Assembly: GCA_023382385.1 (NCBI GenBank)
Contig: JAHDVH010000002.1
Span: 696,219 to 760,218, forward strand
DNA: 64,000 bases
From: a bacterium
GTDB lineage: Bacteria; Electryoneota; RPQS01
Direction: 5' to 3'
In this document: positions 57,490-64,000 of the stretch, one piece after another
How positions within the stretch are numbered: position 1 is the stretch's first letter
Layout of the letters: each line of letters starts with the position of its first letter
Notes under the pieces: generated by a model
Databases searched by the model: none
What the model was told of the DNA's origin: nothing
What the model saw: only the letters and a program-made list of their open reading frames with translations
Position numbers and translations under genes: made by a program

Positions 57490-58632
57490 TTAATTCTCGC
57501 GCTGAATCTCCACCGACTCGATGGCCATATTCAGAGGCAACGTCATCAGTATTCGCAGAATATGCTCATTCAGTCTTGTGCCCGCTCCGACAATCTTCAC
57601 TCCGGTTCGGCCCCAGATGTCTTCAGCGAGGATCATGCCTTCATGCAGGTCCGACAACCGCACACGGCGCGTCGCTCTTCCATTCTTCTGCGGTGACGTT
57701 GCAAGGGTCGCATAGTTTTCCACCAATCCGACCAGCATCGGATCATAGAGCGAGCCTCTGCCGCGGCCCAGTATGTGCACGACTTCCTCGCGTCCCCGCA
57801 CTCCGGCATCGCTGGCAATCATCTCAAATGCGCTTGCCACGCGGAGGATTCGCGAGCCGAGTGGAATCTGATGCGCGCCCAATCGCATCATTCCGGAGCC
57901 GTCAAAGTTTTCCAGCTGATTCTCGACCACCTTAGCCGCACCGGCAAACATCGGGAACTGCTTCAGCACGCGCGCTCCCAATGTCGGATATTGATCATAT
58001 AACGCCTGATCATCGGGCGAGCGCTCATTACGTGCGGCGAATAGAATTTCATCCGGCAATCCGAGTTTGCCGATTTCCCGCATTCTTGCCGCGAGTGAAA
58101 GAGTATTCAGTTCTTCGCCACCCATCCCGAGATGTGAGGCGATCCAGAGGCAAGCTTGCAGCACGCGTTCCGCACGCTCCTTGTAATCAGGTATTCTCAG
58201 CGACAACAGATGTTCGATCATCTGTGCGAAATCTTCCGCGGAATGCCTGAGCCATGTTCCCAGGCCGTTCGTGGATTGTCCCGCAGGTAATGCACTGAGC
58301 ACGGCGGGGCTGGAGACGACCTGCAGGATAGCACGCAGATCGAGCATTGAAATCGCCGCGGTGACATTGCAAATCGTTCTCTCGGAAGGTCCCGTGCCAA
58401 ATCCAACCACAGGAAGCATCAGAGTCGCCACTCGGTCGAGTGCGATCTGTGCTTCGTGATCCAGCGGCGCGCCGATGATGACTGCGGTTGGATCAAACTG
58501 TTTTATGGAGAGATCCGGTTCATGACCGCGTCGAATTGATCGCACATCCGCCGCTTGCAGGATGACATCCGGCGGGCGTTTCTCCTCTGGACCCAGCAGG
58601 TAGACGACGCGAGCGTAAAAGCTGGAACTCAC
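57490..58632 (-). CDS. Degenerate HD-GYP-type protein linked to motAB
   Basis: A 380-residue protein starting at GTG and overlapping the motB stop by one base. Residues about 1-120 resemble a receiver-like domain without a clear phospho-acceptor. About 150-290 resembles HD-GYP: REIGKLGLPDEILFAARN, QYPTLGARVLKQFP, VVENQLENFDGSG and HQIPLGSRILRVASAFEMI. The HD dyad is RE, the HH..E site is NQLEN and GYP becomes GMM, so c-di-GMP hydrolysis looks lost. The C-terminus adds a beta domain (LSDLHEGMILAEDIWGRTGV). It may be a c-di-GMP-related structural or regulatory partner of the stator. The call of degeneracy is by eye. Confidence 0.75.
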   Translation of the reverse strand: MSSSFYARVVYLLGPEEKRPPDVILQAADVRSIRRGHEPDLSIKQFDPTAVIIGAPLDHEAQIALDRVATLMLPVVGFGTGPSERTICNVTAAISMLDLRAILQVVSSPAVLSALPAGQSTNGLGTWLRHSAEDFAQMIEHLLSLRIPDYKERAERVLQACLWIASHLGMGGEELNTLSLAARMREIGKLGLPDEILFAARNERSPDDQALYDQYPTLGARVLKQFPMFAGAAKVVENQLENFDGSGMMRLGAHQIPLGSRILRVASAFEMIASDAGVRGREEVVHILGRGRGSLYDPMLVGLVENYATLATSPQKNGRATRRVRLSDLHEGMILAEDIWGRTGVKIVGAGTRLNEHILRILMTLPLNMAIESVEIQREN

Positions 58633-59534
58633 TACTCACCCCCTTTGCCCGAGGCGAACAGCGAAACTCTGTTTCGCTTCGTTTTTCCGCCGTCCGGACC
58701 TTGCTGCTCGCTGAGTGTTTCCGTATCTTGAACACCGGTGAAACTGAGTTTGCCCAGCGCAATGTCCATCCCCTGATTCGACACGAGCAGCAGCGAGATA
58801 CGGCGATTGCGCGGATCCATCGGATCTTCGTATTTTGGTCGACGGTCGGCATAGCCGCGCACCATCAGCACCTGATCGGACGGCAATCCTGAAAGTTCCA
58901 TGACTCGGCGGGCTTCATTTGCGCGCTGAGTCGAGAGTTCCCAGTTACTCATTCCGCTGCCGCTCGCAAACTGCTTGGCGTCCGTGTGACCTTCAAGGAT
59001 CAGTTTGTTCGGCAGCTTCCCGTATTCATGCGCCAAAGCCTGAAGCGCATTGATCAACTTTGGAGAAAGCTTCGCGCTGCCGGATTCGAAGAGCGGTTCT
59101 TTGTCGCCCTCTGTAATTTCCAATCTCAGACCTTCGTGCGTCACTTCAATGGTAATCTGCCCTTCGAGTGCCTGCAGCGCTTCGGTCTCGTCAATGAGTT
59201 CCTGCAGCTTTTCGGCCTCATTCTCGAGAGCGGGATCCGGCATCGCGTGGCTTTGAGTGACGGCGGGAAGTTTGATAATCGACTTTCCGGGTGCGTTGCT
59301 GATGGCTTGATTGGGCCCTGCGCCGAGCAGCGCCTTGCCGGTCGGATCGCGGAAGTATCCGCCGACGCCGCGCTTAATATCTTCCGACTGACCGAGAATC
59401 CAAAGCACAATGAAAAGCGCCATCATCGCCGTCACGAAGTCAGCAAAGGCCACCTTCCACGCGCCACCGTGGTGGCCGTGCGCGTGTCCTTTCTTGACAA
59501 TTCGTATGATTGGTGGTTCGTTGTACTCGGCCAT
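58632..59534 (-). CDS. motB: Flagellar motor stator protein MotB
   Basis: A 300-residue protein. The N-terminal cytoplasmic part is basic and His-rich (KKGHAHGHHGG). One membrane helix contains the essential Asp32 in WKVAFADFVTAMMALFIVLW. A plug follows (DIKRGVGGYFRDPTG), then a linker, and an OmpA-type peptidoglycan-binding domain (LILEGHTDAKQFASG, LSTQRANEARRVMELSGLP, NRRISLLLV). Length and order are normal. The tail past the OmpA domain, ending in a polar stretch, is somewhat long. It forms the stator with MotA encoded 11 bases upstream. The organism is therefore likely flagellated, although no flagellar structural gene is in the window. Confidence 0.95.
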   Translation of the reverse strand: MAEYNEPPIIRIVKKGHAHGHHGGAWKVAFADFVTAMMALFIVLWILGQSEDIKRGVGGYFRDPTGKALLGAGPNQAISNAPGKSIIKLPAVTQSHAMPDPALENEAEKLQELIDETEALQALEGQITIEVTHEGLRLEITEGDKEPLFESGSAKLSPKLINALQALAHEYGKLPNKLILEGHTDAKQFASGSGMSNWELSTQRANEARRVMELSGLPSDQVLMVRGYADRRPKYEDPMDPRNRRISLLLVSNQGMDIALGKLSFTGVQDTETLSEQQGPDGGKTKRNRVSLFASGKGGE

Positions 59535-59545
59535 GATGACTCAGG

Positions 59546-60412
59546 CTATGCGTTCGCCTTTTTTGCTTCCTTGAGCATTTTTTCCGTTTCTTCGAAGCTC
59601 GGACGATCCGCGTGGAAGATTGCGCGGCGCGCAAACTCGACGGATACGGAAGGCGCCATTCCCTTAGCGAAAGCGCTGATGCCCGCCTTGATGACATGGA
59701 GCATGCGCGCGTCATTTCGATTTCGCGCTTCAAGATTCGAAGCCATCGGAGAGAAGAATCCGTAGGCCATCAGCACGCCCATGAACGTTCCTACGAGTGC
59801 CGCAGCAACGTGTTTACCTACTACTGCGGGGTCTCCGTCGATGTGGCCCATCGTAATGATGATACCCAGGACTGCTGCGACGATTCCGAGTCCCGGCAGA
59901 GCGTCGGCAACTTTCGCGATTACGTTGGCGGTTATTCCCGCTTCCTCATGATGTGAGTCAATTTCGGCGTCCATCAGCATTTCAATCTCGTGCGGCGGCA
60001 CCGAACCCGCGAGGAACAGCTTGATCGTGTCGCATAGGTAGGCCAGCGCCGCGTGGTTGTGCGTGACCATCGGATACTTCTCGAAAATCTTGCTGACGTG
60101 CGGGTCGTTAACGTGTGACTCCAGCGCGATGATGCCGTCTTTGCGGGCCATTTGAAACAGCTCGTTGAGCAAAAGCAGCGTCTGCGTGTAGGCTTCCTTC
60201 GACGGCCCAGACTTGCCTGTCATGATCCCGATAGCGTCGCTGATGAGCTTCTTCAGTGTCGCCACGGGCACCGAAATCAGCAGGCCGCCGATGGCCGCGC
60301 CGAAGATCACGACAAGCTCAGCAGGCTGATACAATACGCCAAGATCGCCGCCGGCCATCAAAAAGCCGCCGATGACCCCGCCAATCACCACCAGTAATCC
60401 AACTATTGCCAT
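59546..60412 (-). CDS. motA: Flagellar motor stator protein MotA
   Basis: A 288-residue protein with four membrane helices: two early (residues 4-20 and 30-50) and two late, around DALPGLGIVAAVLGIIITMG and AALVGTFMGVLMAYGFF. The cytoplasmic loop has ARKDGIIALESHV with the charged residues that contact the rotor, and Pro residues at PGLG and the later helix fit proton-pathway positions. The motA/motB order and short spacing are standard. Divergent from the recombination genes at 60532. No SD is clear. Confidence 0.95.
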   Translation of the reverse strand: MAIVGLLVVIGGVIGGFLMAGGDLGVLYQPAELVVIFGAAIGGLLISVPVATLKKLISDAIGIMTGKSGPSKEAYTQTLLLLNELFQMARKDGIIALESHVNDPHVSKIFEKYPMVTHNHAALAYLCDTIKLFLAGSVPPHEIEMLMDAEIDSHHEEAGITANVIAKVADALPGLGIVAAVLGIIITMGHIDGDPAVVGKHVAAALVGTFMGVLMAYGFFSPMASNLEARNRNDARMLHVIKAGISAFAKGMAPSVSVEFARRAIFHADRPSFEETEKMLKEAKKANA

Positions 60413-60531
60413 AGCGTCTTTAGATCAACGTTCAAGTTGCAAGCATTGAGGTCTTTTTATTCGGAGTTCTACTTCGCAAGGGATGTGCCCCACTACAACT
60501 GCCCCTCGTAAGTCAGCATAGAGTCCATATC

Positions 60532-63500
60532 GTGTCTTCAGTAGGCAACAGTTCAAACACTCTTTTTACGGGTCAGCTTCCTTCATTGGAGGCGCATTTG
60601 CCCGTGCGCATTCGCGAACTTCAGGGCGAAGACCCGTTCGCGGAAGTCTGGGTGATTATCCCCAATCAACTGACGCGCTTGCACCTGCGCCGCCGAGTTG
60701 CGGAAAGTCTCGGTGTCGTGGCAAATTTGCGTTTCATAACCGTGCACGAACTTGCCCGCACACTTGCGGAACCGATCACGATGCGCGATGGCTGGCGGAC
60801 GCTCGGCGAAGCGGCCGTGGACCCGCTGTTGACGCAGATTGTAAGTCGCCTCAAACCCTCCCTCGGTTATGTCGCAGATATCAGCACTACTCCCGGCTTT
60901 CGGCGGGCACTGCTGCGCACGCGGCAGGAGCTTATACTGCACGAAGTGTCCCCGCATCGTCTTCTTTCAGTGACGCGTGAGGAACATGATCAAGACAGAA
61001 AGCTTCGAGATCTTGCGGAACTGCTCATAGCAATTGATACAGAGCTTGATCGACTCCGCTGGCATGATTCTCCGGGACTGCTTCGTTTGGCGGCGGAGGC
61101 AACCCGGGACGGAAAGCTTAAACTTCCGCCGATCATTTTCTACGCGCTGTACGACCTGCCCCCGCTTGCGCGCCGCGTGCTTGCACGAAGTTTCATTGCA
61201 ACTCATGTGACGGGCTACTTGACGTTTGACAAGGAAAGTGCGGAGTATGAGTTCACACGCGGTCTTTACGAGTGGTTTCTTGCCCACGAATTCTCGCACT
61301 TGACTCTCCCGAGTGCAGACCTTCAGCAGCAGCACTACTTCATTTCGGCACCTGACAACACTCGCGCAGCTTCTGAAGTTGTAAGAAGCGTGCTAATGCC
61401 CGCTGAGGACTGTGACGGTGAAATCGGAATAGTGCTTCAGCAGAGATCGGGAGCCTTTACTGGCGCACTGCGCAGTCGCTGTCGCGAGGCTGGACTCGCG
61501 CCGTTCATTTATGAAGCACAAACTTTGGGAGATACGGCCGCAGGTCGTGGACTGCGTGCATTCAGCAGACTTCTTGGAACGGAATTCGCGATCGAGGACG
61601 TCACGGAATATCTTCTAACCGCACCGTTCCAATCCGGATATGCCGGATTAGCGGGGGAATGGGTTCGATTAGCCCAGGAGGCGATGATCGTTGACGGCGC
61701 GGAGGAGTGGCAGGCTCGACTTACCCGCTTGCGCGACCAGCTCGGTTATCGCGTGGAACGTCTTGCTCAGATTGAAGACGAGAATGAAGAAACACTTGCG
61801 GTTTTGCAGCAGGCAATTTCAAATGTGGATCAGCTGAAAGCCTTCCTTCAGGAGTTGTTCACGGTTGCACAAAATGTCGTCAATGCGGCGAGTTGGCAGG
61901 AGGCAATCAATAGTCTGTGGTCCTACTACTCGCAAGTGACAGTGGTCAACGATGAATTCTCGGATATCGTGCTGCAGCTGAGTCAGGCAAGCCTGCTGGA
62001 CACCGCCGGGATTCCTATCTCAGCCACTGGATTGCGCGAGTTCATGGAAATCACGCTCTCCACGCCGGGTTCGCGCACAGGAAGATTCCTGCAGAACCGT
62101 CCGGTCATAGCCACTCGGGAGCAATGCTACGGCGTAACGTTTGCGTCCTTGCATTTACCGGGCTGCAATGAAGGAACGTTGCCGAGAATAGATTCGCAGG
62201 ATCCCTTACTGCTCGATTCAGACCGAATGACTTTGAACAAGAGCTTGAACTGCGCGTTGCCCCTCAGGCGCGACTGGCAGGCACGCGAGCGGTTCTGGTT
62301 TTCTGTCTTGAGGGAATCCGCACAGCAGATTTATTACTATACCTCCCGCGCCGATGACGAAGGTCGCCCCCAGCTTGTTTCGCCCTACCTTTCGGAACTG
62401 ATGGAACAACAATGTCGTGGTGACAACGATACTCGCACGCTCGACGAGATCTTCAAGGATCATCCGCTTTGTCGCTATGCTGCGGCACACCCGCTCGCAG
62501 GCCCGCCGGAACAAGCAATCAGCGCGATGGAGTATCATCGCAGATCACTCTCCCGGGCCATCGAACAACACTCTACCCACGCACTTGATCAGCTTTGGAA
62601 CATTTCGGATTTCAGCCGCGCATTTGACGCTGAATACAAACGTTTCTCAGCTTCGGAATTCTCACAATTTGAAGGGCGATTTACTGACAGCGAAGTGCTG
62701 CGCAACATAGCCGAGAAATACGATGCGTCACGACCAGTATCTGTGACTGCGCTTGAGGACTATTGGAAGTGTCCGTTTCGTTTCTCCGTGAATCGGGAGC
62801 TCGAGGCGTACGCACCGGAAGCCTGCGATCTTCTGCAGCCGGTTAGCGGTCGCGAGCGCGGATCGCTCCTGCATCGCATTCTGCAAAAGTATCATGCCGC
62901 GCGAATTGGCAAGCCGTATAGCGAGGAGCACTTCAAGTGGGCAGATTTGCAGCAGCTTGCGGAGCAAACTCTGGCCGACTTCAAGCAAAAGTATCCCGTC
63001 GGACCTGCTCACATTTATCAGAGGATGCGCGAAGACTTACTTGAGACGCTTGAGAAATACCATGACCACTTGCTCAGTGTGGAATTCGCATGGCAGGCCG
63101 AACATGTCGAGGTTAGCTTCGGGCAAGGAGAAAAACCGTATCCGGATCCACTTCAATTAGTGTCAGAGACCGGCGAACACGCACAATTCAGGGGCCGTAT
63201 TGACCGTTGGGACGTTGACTCCAGCAAGAGTCAGTGTATGCTGATAGATTATAAGAGCGGCAGAATACAGAAGAACTCACGCGGAACCAGCAGACGCATC
63301 CAGCTCGGCATCTATCGCGAGCTCATTGCGCAGAAACACCCGGACTCGACAGTAGAGACCCAATATCTGCACATAAACTCAAGTGAAGTAGTCTCTGCTT
63401 ATGAAGCTCTTGATGTGGATGCGAAGGAAACGGCGCTGTCGTTATTGCACGACATACGGCGGGGAGTTTTTGTGCCCGATCCCGATGCAGATGACGGCGC

Positions 63501-63636
63501 GGTGTGCAGGCACTGCAACGTAAAGTTGGCCTGCGGCGCAATGCGTCACAGCAGCAAACCCCTGACCGGGAAGTCAGTTCCCGGCATGCGGGCGATTCGC
63601 GACGAGGAAGCGAGGGAGGAGGGTGACGATGAGTGA
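60532..63636 (+). CDS. AddB-like PD-(D/E)XK nuclease with Fe-S staple
   Basis: A 1034-residue protein starting at GTG. The N-terminal half is helicase-like without an obvious Walker A (PNQLTRLHLRRRVAESLG replaces it). The C-terminal nuclease domain begins with SVTALEDYWKCPFRF (about 737-750), has the RGRIDRWD and MLIDYKSGRIQ active-site strands (about 890-910) and a C-x2-C-x5-C close near 990 (CRHCNVKLAC). Cys in YWKC plus these three form the four-Cys iron-sulfur staple of AddB-type nucleases. It overlaps the start of an UvrD/AddA-like helicase gene, so the pair is an AddAB-like double-strand-break repair complex. Confidence 0.88.
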   Translation: MSSVGNSSNTLFTGQLPSLEAHLPVRIRELQGEDPFAEVWVIIPNQLTRLHLRRRVAESLGVVANLRFITVHELARTLAEPITMRDGWRTLGEAAVDPLLTQIVSRLKPSLGYVADISTTPGFRRALLRTRQELILHEVSPHRLLSVTREEHDQDRKLRDLAELLIAIDTELDRLRWHDSPGLLRLAAEATRDGKLKLPPIIFYALYDLPPLARRVLARSFIATHVTGYLTFDKESAEYEFTRGLYEWFLAHEFSHLTLPSADLQQQHYFISAPDNTRAASEVVRSVLMPAEDCDGEIGIVLQQRSGAFTGALRSRCREAGLAPFIYEAQTLGDTAAGRGLRAFSRLLGTEFAIEDVTEYLLTAPFQSGYAGLAGEWVRLAQEAMIVDGAEEWQARLTRLRDQLGYRVERLAQIEDENEETLAVLQQAISNVDQLKAFLQELFTVAQNVVNAASWQEAINSLWSYYSQVTVVNDEFSDIVLQLSQASLLDTAGIPISATGLREFMEITLSTPGSRTGRFLQNRPVIATREQCYGVTFASLHLPGCNEGTLPRIDSQDPLLLDSDRMTLNKSLNCALPLRRDWQARERFWFSVLRESAQQIYYYTSRADDEGRPQLVSPYLSELMEQQCRGDNDTRTLDEIFKDHPLCRYAAAHPLAGPPEQAISAMEYHRRSLSRAIEQHSTHALDQLWNISDFSRAFDAEYKRFSASEFSQFEGRFTDSEVLRNIAEKYDASRPVSVTALEDYWKCPFRFSVNRELEAYAPEACDLLQPVSGRERGSLLHRILQKYHAARIGKPYSEEHFKWADLQQLAEQTLADFKQKYPVGPAHIYQRMREDLLETLEKYHDHLLSVEFAWQAEHVEVSFGQGEKPYPDPLQLVSETGEHAQFRGRIDRWDVDSSKSQCMLIDYKSGRIQKNSRGTSRRIQLGIYRELIAQKHPDSTVETQYLHINSSEVVSAYEALDVDAKETALSLLHDIRRGVFVPDPDADDGAVCRHCNVKLACGAMRHSSKPLTGKSVPGMRAIRDEEAREEGDDE

Positions 63637-64000
63637 TCAAATCGCGCGCGATCGTGCTGTGTCAGTTCATGACAAGACATTTCTCGTAGAGGCCGGAGCA
63701 GGGACAGGAAAGACGACATTGCTGATCGATCGGATATGCTCTCTCGTCGAGAGTGGTGTACCGATAGAAAAGATAATGGCAGTCACCTTCACCGTCAAAG
63801 CGGCCGGCCAATTAAAGGAGCGGCTGCGGCTTGCCTTTCAGGAGAAACAGACCTCACCGCACGCACGGAGAGCGCTGCTGGAACTCGATCGCATGGCCGT
63901 GAACACGATTCACGGTTTGGCAACGGATATGCTGCGCACGCTTCCCGTCGAGGCAAATCTCCCGCCCGAATTCACGCTGCTTGACGAATTGCAGGCGCAG
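63629..64000 (+). CDS. AddA-like UvrD/REP helicase, N-terminal part (cut by window end)
   Basis: ATG 63629 with GGAGGAGGG upstream overlaps the previous gene by eight bases. The 124 residues seen begin MSDQIARDRAVSVHDKTFLV, then Walker A in EAGAGTGKTTLLIDRI, motif Ia as MAVTFTVKAAGQLKERL, and motif Ic as NTIHGLATDMLRTLP. These are typical of UvrD-like superfamily 1 helicases of the AddA/RecB type. The rest, including any nuclease domain, lies outside the window. The overlap with an AddB-like gene makes AddA by far the best guess. Confidence 0.85.
   Translation, partial: MSDQIARDRAVSVHDKTFLVEAGAGTGKTTLLIDRICSLVESGVPIEKIMAVTFTVKAAGQLKERLRLAFQEKQTSPHARRALLELDRMAVNTIHGLATDMLRTLPVEANLPPEFTLLDELQAQ

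Overview
The window looks like a piece of a Gram-negative chromosome from the FCB superphylum (Bacteroidetes/Chlorobi/Fibrobacteres and relatives), probably a candidate phylum rather than a classical Bacteroidetes. Seven or eight encoded proteins end in a C-terminal domain starting with [FYH]PNPFN and closing with a short basic tail. This is the type IX secretion (T9SS) / FlgD-like sorting domain. The window also has a TonB-dependent receptor, MotA/MotB, mid-to-high GC, many overlapping start/stop codons, and frequent genes without a clear Shine-Dalgarno. I cannot name the species. I saw no rRNA, tRNA, CRISPR array, prophage or insertion sequence.

Layout. 1-10.0 kb (+): end of a DUF4159 gene, small genes (zf-TFIIB, DJ-1/PfpI, a membrane protein), a 1127-residue DUF4175 coiled-coil membrane protein, a lipoprotein and its T9SS-tailed paralogue (broken by an in-frame TGA), and a TPR protein. 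10.1-13.8 kb (+): HXXEE membrane protein, ThuA-like secreted protein, O-methyltransferase and two small alpha/beta-barrel proteins. 14.3-16.6 kb (+): DtxR-like regulator, GT-C glycosyltransferase and an orphan sorting domain. 16.7-20.7 kb (-): MetB/MetC-type PLP enzyme, AhpD-like protein, and secreted proteins including one with an Arg-Asp repeat. 20.8-21.5 kb: a stand-alone Fis-type HTH protein, a promoter with no gene behind it, and dispersed repeats.

21.5-33.2 kb (-): hydrolase, aldo/keto reductase, ferredoxin, ferritin, DUF1015 and a run of secreted beta-helix, cysteine-rich and T9SS-tailed proteins. 33.3-37.3 kb (+): an MgtE_N/CBS sensor protein, a DEAD-box helicase and an Nramp-family transporter with altered metal-site motifs, behind one good promoter. 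37.4-46.6 kb (-): EamA transporter, SerA-like dehydrogenase, an operon of two paralogous T9SS proteins flanking a TonB receptor, a very strange homopolymer-rich spacer, and a class V aminotransferase. 47.1-48.5 kb (+): a three-gene CxxC thioredoxin / secreted CxxC protein / DsbD-like membrane protein operon resembling arsEFG. 48.6-54.7 kb (+): symporter, SpoU methyltransferase, SpoIID protein, cation:proton antiporter and TatD. 54.9-57.4 kb (+): two related T9SS-tailed proteins, the first behind a near-consensus promoter. 57.5-60.4 kb (-): MotA, MotB and a degenerate HD-GYP protein. 60.5-64.0 kb (+): AddB-like and AddA-like recombination nuclease/helicase genes, the second cut by the window edge.

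The observations I rank highest are the transmembrane thiol-relay operon (47.1-48.5 kb), the T9SS-TonB-T9SS operon (39.8-45.2 kb), the paired CDxPxC-containing surface proteins (55.0-57.4 kb), the altered Nramp next to an MgtE-like sensor, the in-frame TGA at 7056, and the anomalous spacer at 45.24-45.47 kb.
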